This document shows, one piece after another, positions 17,801 through 25,833 of a stretch of 64,000 nucleotides of DNA. The notes below the pieces were generated by a model, which saw nothing but the letters and a program-made list of their open reading frames with translations, had not been told where the DNA came from and searched no databases. This DNA comes from Micrococcaceae bacterium Sec5.1. Its GTDB lineage: Bacteria > Actinomycetota > Actinomycetes > Actinomycetales > Micrococcaceae. Position numbers and translations under genes: made by a program. How positions within the stretch are numbered: the stretch's first letter is position 1; each line of letters opens with the position of its first letter. The stretch spans positions 1,488,001 through 1,552,000 of the forward strand of contig CP143430.1 in the NCBI GenBank assembly GCA_039636795.1, written 5' to 3'.

Positions 17801-18517
17801 TTCCTCTATCCGTCGGAAAAGCCGCTGGGCGAGGTCGCCCTGGAGCGGCTCAAGGCTGTGGCGGCACACAACGAGCTCGGCGCCGGCATGCAGTTGGCCA
17901 TGAAGGACCTCGAAATCCGTGGTGCGGGCAACCTGCTGGGCGGGGAGCAATCCGGCCATATCCAGGGAGTGGGCTTCGACCTTTATATCCGGCTCGTGGG
18001 CGAGGCTGTTGCCGAGTACCGCGGCGAGGCCGAGGAAAAGGCAGCCGAGATGAAGATCGAGCTGCCCGTCAACGCCCACTTGCCGCATGATTATGTGCCG
18101 GGTGAGAGGTTGCGCCTGGAGGCCTACCGGAAGCTGGCCGCGGCGGTGACCACCGAGGCCATTGATGAGGTCCTCGCCGAACTCGTGGACCGCTACGGTG
18201 AGCCGCCGCTGCCCGCGCAGAACCTCATCGCCGTTGCGCGCTTCCGGGTGGGGGCCCGCGAGGCCGGCCTGTCCGACGTCGCGCTCCAAGGCAACTTCAT
18301 CCGCTTCTCGCCGGCGCAATTGCCCGAGTCCAAAACCATGCGGCTGAACCGCATGTACCCGGGTTCCCAGGTCAAGCCTGCGTTGGATGCTGTGCTGATC
18401 CCCAAGCCCAAAACAGCCAGGATCGGTGGCCGTGATCTGCAGGACGCCGAGATCCTCCAGTGGGCCAACAACGTGATCGAAGCGATCTTCTCAGATGTAC
18501 CCGTAAAGGCAGGCTAA
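14885..18517 (+). CDS. mfd: Transcription-repair coupling factor
   Basis: 1210 residues from ATG 14885, with TAGGAG 8 nt upstream; the frame is open further upstream without support. Mfd removes stalled RNA polymerase and recruits UvrAB. Order of parts: UvrB-like N-terminal module with FPSWETLPHERLSPR, RNA-polymerase-interaction domain near residues 525-600 (LHAGDFVVHEQHGIGRFVEL), then the RecG-like motor with Walker A GDVGYGKTEIAVRAAF near residue 688, DEEQ box, SATPIPRTLEM and QLRGRVGRG, then the C-terminal TRCF domain. All key motifs are intact. Confidence 0.97.
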   Translation: MSLNGLRRALAEDKTFARVRTEAQRAFSARSTDYQISAPTGMRAVLLAEMADGLAAQGADAANAPVVLAVTATGREAEDLTAALASYLPADSVATFPSWETLPHERLSPRSDTVGRRLSVLRRLTHPETSTAAPLRVVVTPVRAVVQPIVAGLGDLVPVTLQVGQERSFTDVVRALSDAAYARVDMVTHRGEFAVRGGILDVFPPTEDHPIRVEFFGDEVDQMRWFAVADQRSLSAPGIHHPTELHAPPCREILITPSVMSRAAKLKADMPAAADMLEKIAGGIAVEGMESLAPVLVDAMVPFVDQLPAGSLSVVIEPEKVRTRAHDLAATNEEFLEAAWSTASDGGSAPLDLSSQASTDLHAASFRSLTDTRSAALEHGVSWWSITSLATDEDLVLDIDVLNLHAREPRGYQGEVAEMLDFIGSRVREQWRLVVVTDGPGPAQRLVELFHDADIPCARVDSLDKDPQPGIIEVTTAAVGRGFVLDGLKLGLLTEADLLGRATASSTKDMRRMPSKRRNAVDPLQLHAGDFVVHEQHGIGRFVELIQRKVTGTSSSDAGLREYLVLEYAASKRGAPGDRLFVPTDQLDQVTRYVGGDAPALSKMGGADWASTKSKARKAVKEIAGELIRLYSARMASRGHAFAPDTPWQRELEEAFPYVETPDQLTTINEVKADMEREIPMDRLVSGDVGYGKTEIAVRAAFKAVQDGKQVAVLVPTTLLAQQHYETFTERFSGFPLRVKPLSRFQSGKEAKETADGVKSGAVDVVIGTHRLLSKDFEFKDLGLVIVDEEQRFGVEHKEALKKMRTNVDVLAMSATPIPRTLEMSLTGIRETSTLATPPEERHPVLTYVGPFTNKQTSAAIRRELMREGQVFFVHNRVSSIERIAAQIRELVPEARVEVAHGQMSESRLEKIIVDFWEKRFDVLVCTTIIETGLDISNANTLIVDGADKYGLSQLHQLRGRVGRGRERAYAYFLYPSEKPLGEVALERLKAVAAHNELGAGMQLAMKDLEIRGAGNLLGGEQSGHIQGVGFDLYIRLVGEAVAEYRGEAEEKAAEMKIELPVNAHLPHDYVPGERLRLEAYRKLAAAVTTEAIDEVLAELVDRYGEPPLPAQNLIAVARFRVGAREAGLSDVALQGNFIRFSPAQLPESKTMRLNRMYPGSQVKPALDAVLIPKPKTARIGGRDLQDAEILQWANNVIEAIFSDVPVKAG

Positions 18518-18521
18518 GCGA

Positions 18522-19331
18522 ATGATGGGAGGACACCACGCCGCGTCGGGAGCCGCGGCGTGGATTGCCATTGCCTCGACCGGCCCCTACGCCTTGGGCT
18601 GGTATCCGCTGGACTCCACCGGCATCCTGATCGGAGCCATGGCGACGGCGGGCACCGCCTTGGTGTGCGACTGGGACCACCGGCACAGCACCATTGCGAA
18701 TTCGCTGCCGCCGCTTTCGAATGTCATTGCAGTGGGAATCGAGAAAGCCAGCGGAGGGCACCGGCAAGGCACACACTCGCTGTTGGGAGCCTCGGCCTTT
18801 GTAGTGCTGGCAGCCATGGCAGCTCAATTTCAGATGATCACACCGGCAGGGAAGCTCTCTGTTGGCGCTGGTTTGCTGTGTATGTTCATGATCAACCTGG
18901 CAGCTAAGGCTTTGAACCTGTTTCCGAAGTCCGGCTGGATCACCAACTGGCTGTTCGCTGTGCTGATGGCTGGCCTGGTGACCTGGTTTGCACCGGATCA
19001 ATGGGGTTGGTTGCCGCTGTCAATGCTGACGGGCGTCGTGGTCCACATTGTGGGGGACATGATTACGGTCGGCGGTGTGCCTTTGCTGTGGCCCATCGTG
19101 ATCAAGCCCCCTAAATTCCTGCGGAAATCGCTGATCAGTGGCATCTGGCGGGCCAACGGTGCTTTCTCCATTCCCTTGCTGGGCAAGGCAGGCTCCCGGC
19201 GGGAGTGGCTGGTCCTGATACCCGTCAGTGGATACGCCATGGTGGGAATGGGGGCAGCGGGTTGGGCTCTGGCCCAGCAACATTGGCCCGGAGTGCTTGC
19301 GGCATTCGGCGGTGTGATCCAGGCCCCTTGA
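18522..19331 (+). CDS. YdjM/DUF457-like membrane-bound metal-dependent hydrolase
   Basis: 269 residues with several hydrophobic helices. The N-terminus MMGGHHAASGAAAWIA and the DWDHRHSTI and GGHRQGTHSLLG segments supply the His/Asp cluster of the YdjM (LexA-regulated inner-membrane, DUF457) family. The gene starts 4 nt after the mfd stop, so it is probably in the mfd transcript. In E. coli ydjM is an SOS gene, which would fit proximity to a repair gene; that link is inference. The true substrate is unknown. Confidence 0.8.
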   Translation: MMGGHHAASGAAAWIAIASTGPYALGWYPLDSTGILIGAMATAGTALVCDWDHRHSTIANSLPPLSNVIAVGIEKASGGHRQGTHSLLGASAFVVLAAMAAQFQMITPAGKLSVGAGLLCMFMINLAAKALNLFPKSGWITNWLFAVLMAGLVTWFAPDQWGWLPLSMLTGVVVHIVGDMITVGGVPLLWPIVIKPPKFLRKSLISGIWRANGAFSIPLLGKAGSRREWLVLIPVSGYAMVGMGAAGWALAQQHWPGVLAAFGGVIQAP

Positions 19332-19385
19332 TCGGGATGCCAAGTTGGCGTCATGTCTCGCGGCCTGTGCCCACTCCCTTTACGA

Positions 19386-19407
19386 GAAAACGAACTTTTG
19401 CGTTTTC
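19386..19407 (+). promoter_or_regulatory. Small hairpin just upstream of the glycan cluster
   Basis: GAAAACG (19386-19392) pairs with CGTTTTC (19401-19407) around an 8-nt loop, followed by GGAGG (19416-19420) and the ATG at 19426. The A/T-rich stretch is unlike its surroundings and may hold the promoter or leader of the five-gene glycan cluster. Confidence 0.35.
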
Positions 19408-19425
19408 ACGTATACGGAGGTTCAG

Positions 19426-20238
19426 ATGGCTGTGCTCCACTCACGCAGTATGCACATCGGCAGCAGGGGAGGCCTTCGGGCACTGCGACATGTGGATTCT
19501 CTGCGTCGCTCCCTGGTTGATCTTGAAGTCATAATTCCGGCCTACAATGAGGCCGGACGGATTCCCAATACCCTGCTGCAAGCCGTCGATTTCCTGGCAA
19601 GTCAGCCCTGGTCGTCTCGAATCGTGGTGGTGGATAACGGCAGCGTTGACGAGACCGGGGCTGTAGTCCGCCGTATTTCGCGCGAGACAGGAAGCCGTGA
19701 GACCGGGAGCACCGTCCCGATTTCCGTGATCGGGTGTTCCCGTCGCGGCAAGGGGGCAGCTGTCCGCCGGGGCCTCCTCAGCGGTACGTCACGTTTCACC
19801 GGATTCTTTGATGCCGATCTGGCCACACCCTTGGATACGCTGACTGCTGCCATGTCCCACCTCGAAGAGGGTGCTGCAGCAGTTATTGCCTCGCGCCACG
19901 CGCCGGGTTCCACCCTGGTCCGTCCGCAACAACTGGGACGCCGCGTCGGCGGTACTGCTTTCCGCGCACTAACTAAGTCCAAAGTGAAGGGCATCTTCGA
20001 TACCCAGTGCGGCTTCAAATTTTTTGAGCGGTCCTCGCTGACGGCTGCCATGGTCCAATGCCGCGCGACGGGATTCGCCTTTGACGTGGAGCTGCTTCTG
20101 AGGCTGCAACACCAAGGGGCCCGAATCATCGAACTGCCTGTCGCCTGGACTGACGGAGAATCGTCAACCTTCCGGCCATTCCACGACGGAATCGCCAGTT
20201 TTGCCTCCGTGCTTCAACTAGAGAAATCGATCCTATGA
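19426..20238 (+). CDS. Family 2 glycosyltransferase (polyprenyl-phosphate sugar synthase type)
   Basis: 270 residues from ATG 19426, fixed by GGAGG 5 nt upstream. A GT-A fold is shown by LEVIIPAYNEAGRIPNTLL, VVDNGSVDET and the metal-binding FFDADLATPLD. KGIFDTQCGFKFFERSS and FAFDVELLLRL are typical of dolichyl-/polyprenyl-phosphate glucose or mannose synthases. No C-terminal membrane anchor is seen. It probably charges polyprenyl phosphate with a hexose for the GT-C enzyme encoded two genes downstream. Its stop overlaps the next start by 4 nt (ATGA). Confidence 0.87.
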   Translation: MAVLHSRSMHIGSRGGLRALRHVDSLRRSLVDLEVIIPAYNEAGRIPNTLLQAVDFLASQPWSSRIVVVDNGSVDETGAVVRRISRETGSRETGSTVPISVIGCSRRGKGAAVRRGLLSGTSRFTGFFDADLATPLDTLTAAMSHLEEGAAAVIASRHAPGSTLVRPQQLGRRVGGTAFRALTKSKVKGIFDTQCGFKFFERSSLTAAMVQCRATGFAFDVELLLRLQHQGARIIELPVAWTDGESSTFRPFHDGIASFASVLQLEKSIL

Positions 20239-21665
20239 CCAGTGCTTTCCCAATGTCGCCGACACATCTTGCTGGAAAGCAGCTACTTATCCTGAACTGG
20301 CGCGACGTCGGCCATTCCCAGGCCGGGGGCGCCGAGCAATATATGCACGAGATTTCCCGCAGGTGGATAGAGGCCGGGGCTGAAGTCACGTGGTTTACCG
20401 GACGTGAAGCGAACCAGGCTGCGGAGGACGTCATCGACGGCATCCGGATACTTCGCGCTGGCGGTCCCTTGGCAATCTATGCCCACGCCGCGCTCAAGCT
20501 CGTGCGAACGGGCAGTCTTTACGATGCTGTGGTGGATTGCCAGAACGGAATCCCCTTCTTCTCGCCGCTCTTCATGCCGGGCAGGACGCCGATCATTCAA
20601 CTGATCCATCACGTTCACCAAGAGCAATTCAGCAGCAGGTTCTCTCCGCCCTTGGCTGCCCTCGGTCGTTTCCTGGAAAGCCGCGGCGCAAAAGCTGTCT
20701 ATGGCCAGCGTGCCATTGTTGCCGTATCACCCTCCACACGGTTGGAACTTCGCAGGCTCGGGTTTTCCGGTCCTATACACGTAGTACCCAATGGCACCAT
20801 CGACGTCCCGGCCGAGGTTGGGCCCAGGGCGCCTGAGCCCACCATTACGGTGGTCAGCCGCTTGGTGCCGCACAAACGACTGGACTTGCTGCTGGGCCAG
20901 ATTGCCGTTGCAGCCTCCCGTATCCCTAATCTGCGCCTGGAAATCGTGGGCGATGGGCCCGAAAGGGGCCGCCTTCAGCAACTCGCGATGGACCTGGGGC
21001 TGAGCCACGTTGTGACTTTCCACGGCTATCAGCCCAACGAGGTCCGCAACAGGCTGCTGAACCGGGCATGGCTTACTACTTCCACGTCGGCGTCCGAGGG
21101 CTGGGGATGTTCAGTCATCGAGGCAGCGGCTTGGGGCGTTCCCTGCCTTGCATTGCGTGTTCCAGGCATCCGCGATTCCGTAGTGGACGGCAGCACAGGA
21201 TGGTTGGTGGATACAGCCAAGGAATTCGGGAGCGCCATGGTTGCCGCCTTGGAGGCGTTGGCTGCCCATGAGGCATCGCAGGAGTTCTCTGCACAATGCC
21301 AGGAGTGGGCACGTTGCTTTACGTGGGAGCGGAGTTCGGCGCTTCTGGCTGGTGTTGTCCTTGAAGAGACGCAAAGCCTGGAAGCCACCGGTGGACGCAG
21401 TTCCCGCTCCGATATGTCCACACTGGTTCGTTTCGAACTACCGCCAGGCACCGATCTCCGGGCCATACTGCGTCCCACCGATGAAGTGTGGGAGGGCGAC
21501 GGCCAAGCCTCGGTACTGATGAAAGGCCGCGATGAGTTCGAAGCCTTCGCGGTTTTGAAGCAGATCGGAGTTGACTCGGCAGAGTTGCAACCGGCCGGAC
21601 GAAGCGTCCTGCTGGCCGGACCCGCAAGCGCTGCTTCGCCTGCCCACGCCGTTGATGGCCTGTAG
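20235..21665 (+). CDS. Family 4 glycosyltransferase with C-terminal extension
   Basis: 476 residues. GT-B enzyme of the GT4/WecG-like type: NWRDVGHSQAGGAEQYMHE in the N-lobe, SRLVPHKRLDLLLGQ and VGDGPERGRLQQLA in the C-lobe, and the donor-binding STSASEGWGCSVIEAAAWG (EX7E-like). The last 85 or so residues after the catalytic fold (from about SRSDMSTLVRFELPPG) form an extra acidic domain I do not recognise. Translationally coupled to the GT2 gene. Likely adds one sugar of the cluster's glycan. Confidence 0.88.
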   Translation: MTSAFPMSPTHLAGKQLLILNWRDVGHSQAGGAEQYMHEISRRWIEAGAEVTWFTGREANQAAEDVIDGIRILRAGGPLAIYAHAALKLVRTGSLYDAVVDCQNGIPFFSPLFMPGRTPIIQLIHHVHQEQFSSRFSPPLAALGRFLESRGAKAVYGQRAIVAVSPSTRLELRRLGFSGPIHVVPNGTIDVPAEVGPRAPEPTITVVSRLVPHKRLDLLLGQIAVAASRIPNLRLEIVGDGPERGRLQQLAMDLGLSHVVTFHGYQPNEVRNRLLNRAWLTTSTSASEGWGCSVIEAAAWGVPCLALRVPGIRDSVVDGSTGWLVDTAKEFGSAMVAALEALAAHEASQEFSAQCQEWARCFTWERSSALLAGVVLEETQSLEATGGRSSRSDMSTLVRFELPPGTDLRAILRPTDEVWEGDGQASVLMKGRDEFEAFAVLKQIGVDSAELQPAGRSVLLAGPASAASPAHAVDGL

Positions 21666-21700
21666 GGCGCATACGGCCGGAATCGGCCAGGAGTGTGGAC

Positions 21701-24685
21701 ATGGCTGACACTCTGCTTCAAACGGATCAGGAAGCCAAGCCCGGTGATGTGGAAAGGCTGTCGGGACGGAGAAACAAAAGAGGTGAAAACAGCAAAGTAG
21801 GGGAGAATAGCGTCTTCCTGGCCATGTCGGCCGGTGTAGTGGGTGCAGTCAGTTACGCCTGCAGTTTACTCATGGCCAACATGCTGCCGACCATCGACTA
21901 CACGCATTTTGCGTCGGCCGCGATGCTGATGGGAATCGTGGGGATTGTCGCATCAGCGTTGGTACCTCTTCCCTTGTCCCATGTAGTCGCTGTCAATCCT
22001 GAAGGCTCCAAGGAACGCAAGGATGGCCTGGCCTTCTCGGTTTTTGTGTCATGCCTGGCGGGAGCAGCGGCAGCCGTAGTGACAGGAATGGTGACTCTGG
22101 CCTTTGCCACTCCAGCGCTGGCAGGAGCTGTAGCGCTGGGTTCGCTGGCTATCTTCATCGTGACGGCACCCTCGGGCTGGTTGCAGGGTGAATTGCGTTT
22201 CACTTGGGTTGCCCTGATTAACATCGGCGAAGTTGTCCTCAGGCTCGGGTTCAGTGTGTTGGTGATCTTCCTGGCATGGGGTGCCGGGGGAGCGGTCCTC
22301 GGATTTGCTGTGGGTTCAGTAGCTCCACTTGCCGTGCCACTTTCCTTCTATCGGGACCTGCATTGGCGTCCGCGTGTGCTTCTGGACAAATGGCGGTGGG
22401 CGGAGACCATCGAGATCGCGTCGGTGCTGTGCGTAGTTTCGGTACTGGTTGGCCTGGATGTTGTGCTGGTTGGATTTCTGGACGAAGGATCCTCCGCTGC
22501 AGCCGGATTCCAAGCTTTGGCGTCAATTGCCAAGGGGCCGGTGTATGTGGCGGCCGGTACTGCCTTGGTGGTTTTCCCTTTGCTACGCACCCCAGGCGCG
22601 GACGTGCGCAAGGTCCTTGGAGCCGCCTTCACCTCCTTTGGGCAATTGGCGGTAGTGGCCTTCGTCATTATCGCGACGGCACCGCACGCGCTGGCCGGGT
22701 TGATTGTGCCCCAGAAGTATCACGGCTCCCTGGAGCTGCTGCCATGGTTGGCAGTAGCTGGCCTTGGCTACGCGATGCTGATGGTACTGTCCACCATCCT
22801 TCTCGCGGTGAGGGCGTACCGGCGATGCCAGGTAGGCCTTGCCATCGCTTGCCTTCTGGTGGTGGGTGGGTTGTGGGCTGGCTGGTGTCTGAATGCTGTT
22901 GCCGGCATGGCAGTGGGCTCAGCGGCGGGTTCCGTGCTGGCATCCGTGGTTCTGGCCCTTATAGCTCGTCCCGTTCTTGCCGCCGCCAAGCGTCCCGGAG
23001 GCGTGGCCTGGCGGTGGTTTGCCTACCCAGCCGGACTGGCTGTCGTGCTGGGCGTGGCCAGCCAGTTTCAACCATTGCTGTGGCTGCTCCTGGCGTCCGG
23101 CGCAGGCTCTGCCATACTGGCACATCAGCGCGGTCTGTTGCCCGGCTGGAGCAAAGTTGCGCGGCGTGTTCAGAGACTCACGGGCATCTGGATGCCGTTC
23201 TTCGCCGTTGTTGCCGGAGCCTTCTGCGTTCGTGCCCTTGGTCTTGAACGGGGCTTCGAGCTCTGGGTGGATGAGTTGCTGTACGTGCGTTTAGGCGAGT
23301 CTGTCAGTACAGGCCACTTTCCCACGCTCCCTGACGGGCCCTTCTTCCTCCACCCGCCCGGCTATTTCATCCTTGAAGCCGGCATCATCAGGCTGTTTAA
23401 CGTCTCTGGTGAAATTGTGGATGTCGTACTGCAGTTGCGATGGCTCAACGCCGCGCTCGGAGCACTGACAGTGGGTTTGGGGTTCCTCCTTGTCAAAAGG
23501 CTCACCAGTGCCGCGCCCGCGTGGCTCTGCGCTGTGCTACTTGCGTTCGAGCCTTTCATTCTGCGCAACAACAGCCATGCCTTCCTCGAGACCTCGGCCA
23601 TGGCGGCTGTGCTTGCAGGGTTTTTGATATTGCTGCGAACGCCGAAGCGGGCAAAGGAAGCTGTCCCTTTCCTGCGATTGGCTGTAGCGGGATTGCTTCT
23701 GGGATACGGAGTTCTGTGCAAGGACTTCTTCATCATCTGCACCTTCGTTCCGGTGCTGGTTGCTGTGTTGTGGAAGCAGACCCTGCCCTGGCGAAAAGCT
23801 GCGGTGGTGGCGGCGGTGGCTGCCATTCCCTATGCCGCTTACCTCGCGGTGGTAGCGCTGCGGGGACAAATGCCGGATTGGGTGTGGGCCAAAAGCAATG
23901 GGCTGCTTCGGATGTCCGGGGTTGAGAAGAACACGGGTTTCACGGCGGAAGGCTCGCCGAGCATCGTGTCCCGGTTGATCGAGCAGAGCGGTCACTTTGG
24001 CACCAGTTATATTCTCCTGGCGCTGTGTCCCGTAGTGGGCCTCCTCTTGTGCTTCAGCCTTCATGCAGGGCGGCGGTTTGTTGGACTGGCGGGGCTGGCT
24101 CTGGGTGTCGCGGGCGCCTACAGCGCCATCTTCGGCACCTTCGAAGAGCAATATGGGTATGGCGTCATCGTGGCAGGGGTCCTGTGCTCCGTGCTGGCCG
24201 TGGTGGAGCTCATTGAGAGATATCCGAAGGGTCGAAGGGCCTTCGCGGCGATGTCCATCTGCTTCATTGCCTTGACCGTGCTTCTCGGGATGCGCACGGC
24301 ACTCACTGTGGACAATGGCTTTGCCAGTGCGAGGCAGTGGGTCACAGCGAACCTGCCCGCTGATGCGCGCGTCAGCGTCACCAACAGCACCGGGGAGTTG
24401 GTATTCAGGGACGACGCCAGGTTCGGAATCTGGCCATCAGCACCCTTGATGAAAGAGCATGGCGTCAATTACATCCTGACCCAGTCGCTGCCCATCAGCC
24501 AGGGATACGGCTACGCGAATCCCACGATGCTCGCCTGGCTAAAGGAGCACGCAACTCCTGTTTTCACTTCCGAGGGACCCACCAATGGTGATACGACGCT
24601 CTGGTTCGTGCGGGAAGCGGATCTGGACGTTGCGGCATCGGCGAATATCGGGTTCCCGTCCAAAGACCATGGCACAGAACGGTAA
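21701..24685 (+). CDS. Fusion of Wzx/MATE-like flippase and GT39-type membrane glycosyltransferase
   Basis: About 994 residues (GTG 21695 possible, ATG 21701 preferred). Residues 30-470 hold about 12-14 helices of an oligosaccharide flippase type (SYACSLLMANMLPTIDY, FASAAMLMGIVGIVASALVP). From about 490 on, a second multi-helix module begins. ERGFELWVDELLYVRLGES supplies the acidic pair and FFLHPPGYFILEAG the loop of GT-C enzymes that use polyprenyl-phosphate sugars (GT39/ArnT type). The C-terminus has a soluble VTNSTGELVFRDDARFGIWP part. One chain would thus move a lipid-linked glycan out and glycosylate on the outer face; that coupling is inference. Neighbouring GT2 could supply its donor. 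Confidence 0.85.
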   Translation: MADTLLQTDQEAKPGDVERLSGRRNKRGENSKVGENSVFLAMSAGVVGAVSYACSLLMANMLPTIDYTHFASAAMLMGIVGIVASALVPLPLSHVVAVNPEGSKERKDGLAFSVFVSCLAGAAAAVVTGMVTLAFATPALAGAVALGSLAIFIVTAPSGWLQGELRFTWVALINIGEVVLRLGFSVLVIFLAWGAGGAVLGFAVGSVAPLAVPLSFYRDLHWRPRVLLDKWRWAETIEIASVLCVVSVLVGLDVVLVGFLDEGSSAAAGFQALASIAKGPVYVAAGTALVVFPLLRTPGADVRKVLGAAFTSFGQLAVVAFVIIATAPHALAGLIVPQKYHGSLELLPWLAVAGLGYAMLMVLSTILLAVRAYRRCQVGLAIACLLVVGGLWAGWCLNAVAGMAVGSAAGSVLASVVLALIARPVLAAAKRPGGVAWRWFAYPAGLAVVLGVASQFQPLLWLLLASGAGSAILAHQRGLLPGWSKVARRVQRLTGIWMPFFAVVAGAFCVRALGLERGFELWVDELLYVRLGESVSTGHFPTLPDGPFFLHPPGYFILEAGIIRLFNVSGEIVDVVLQLRWLNAALGALTVGLGFLLVKRLTSAAPAWLCAVLLAFEPFILRNNSHAFLETSAMAAVLAGFLILLRTPKRAKEAVPFLRLAVAGLLLGYGVLCKDFFIICTFVPVLVAVLWKQTLPWRKAAVVAAVAAIPYAAYLAVVALRGQMPDWVWAKSNGLLRMSGVEKNTGFTAEGSPSIVSRLIEQSGHFGTSYILLALCPVVGLLLCFSLHAGRRFVGLAGLALGVAGAYSAIFGTFEEQYGYGVIVAGVLCSVLAVVELIERYPKGRRAFAAMSICFIALTVLLGMRTALTVDNGFASARQWVTANLPADARVSVTNSTGELVFRDDARFGIWPSAPLMKEHGVNYILTQSLPISQGYGYANPTMLAWLKEHATPVFTSEGPTNGDTTLWFVREADLDVAASANIGFPSKDHGTER

Positions 24686-24690
24686 AGATC

Positions 24691-25833
24691 ATGAGGGTTT
24701 TACATCTCGGGTTCGAAGACCCAGGCATGCCCGGCGCCGGTGGGGGATCAGTGAGGACACACGAGGTCGATCGTCGGCTGGTTGCCAACGGCTTCCGAAT
24801 GACGGTCCTGACCACCAGATACCCCGGGTGGTCTGAACGTGTGCAGGACGGCGTTCACTACGTGCCGATCGGAATAGGCCATGGGCGGAACAGATTAGCC
24901 CGGCTCCTGGGCTACGTGCTGATGCTGCCCTTTGAGGTTCGACGGCGTCGCGGAGCCGCTGATCTGGTGGTGGAGGACTTTTTCGCGCCGTTTTCCAGCA
25001 TGGCTGCGCCGCTCTGGACAAAGCGCCCCACAGTTGGCCTGGTCCAGTGGCTGCATGCGCGAGAGAAAGCACGTGAATATGGGTTGCCCTTGCATTGGGT
25101 GGAACAGTGGGGTGTTAGGCGTTACCGGCGGATGATCGCAGTGTCGCAGGGCATCGCTGACCGCTTGACGGCCATAAACCCCCACGTTCGTGTGGAGGTG
25201 ATCGGTAATGGTGTGGATCCCGCAGCCTGGAAACCCGAACCCAAACCCGGACAGGACATCCTATGCATTGGGCGTTTGGAGTTCGGTGGCAAAGGTCTCG
25301 ATTTGCTGCTGGCAGCATGGGAAGAATGTGCGGGCCGCGTGGATGGCCATCTCCTGATTGCAGGTGCTGGCCCTGATGAAGGAAAGCTGCGCGCCGTCAT
25401 TGAAGAGAGGGGCCTTTCCAGCCGGGTACGGCTCCTTGGGTGGCTCTCCGGGGAGCAGAAATTCCAGGCAATGAGTGATGCGCGGCTTGTGGTTGTTCCC
25501 TCCAGGCAGGAGACCTTTGGGTTGGTGGCCATCGAGTCATTGGCTGTTGGAACTCCGGTCATTGCCTTCGATATCCCGTGCTTGAGGGAGATTGTCCCCG
25601 ACGCCGCCGGCTGGTTGGTTCCGGCGTTCGACGTAGATGCCCTTGCTGCTGAGATAACGCGCAGATACGCACAGGACGGACTGATGGAGGCGGGAGCCCA
25701 AGGCAGGGCGTTTGCTTCAGGCTTCAATTGGGACCGGCTCGCCGAAATGCAGGCCACATCCTTTCGCAATGCAGTTGCTGAAGCAGCTCCAACCGGGCCT
25801 CATCCACAGGAAGGGCCTCCGCATGGCAATTGA
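24691..25833 (+). CDS. Family 4 glycosyltransferase
   Basis: 380 residues, GT-B/GT4: MRVLHLGFEDPGMPGAGGG N-lobe glycine loop, RLEFGGKGLDLLLAAWEE, GAGPDEGKLRAVIEERGL and the SRQETFGLVAIESLAVGTPV donor site with both conserved glutamates. It starts 5 nt after the flippase-GT fusion stop and overlaps the downstream deacetylase gene by 11 nt. Probably a cytosolic hexosyltransferase building the lipid-linked glycan. Donor and acceptor cannot be told from sequence. Confidence 0.9.
   Translation: MRVLHLGFEDPGMPGAGGGSVRTHEVDRRLVANGFRMTVLTTRYPGWSERVQDGVHYVPIGIGHGRNRLARLLGYVLMLPFEVRRRRGAADLVVEDFFAPFSSMAAPLWTKRPTVGLVQWLHAREKAREYGLPLHWVEQWGVRRYRRMIAVSQGIADRLTAINPHVRVEVIGNGVDPAAWKPEPKPGQDILCIGRLEFGGKGLDLLLAAWEECAGRVDGHLLIAGAGPDEGKLRAVIEERGLSSRVRLLGWLSGEQKFQAMSDARLVVVPSRQETFGLVAIESLAVGTPVIAFDIPCLREIVPDAAGWLVPAFDVDALAAEITRRYAQDGLMEAGAQGRAFASGFNWDRLAEMQATSFRNAVAEAAPTGPHPQEGPPHGN

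Noticed and set aside
21666-24685. Frameshift or gene fusion artefact in the flippase-GT gene
   Set aside because: The frame runs without interruption, codon use is uniform and both halves have intact motifs, so I treat it as a real fusion.
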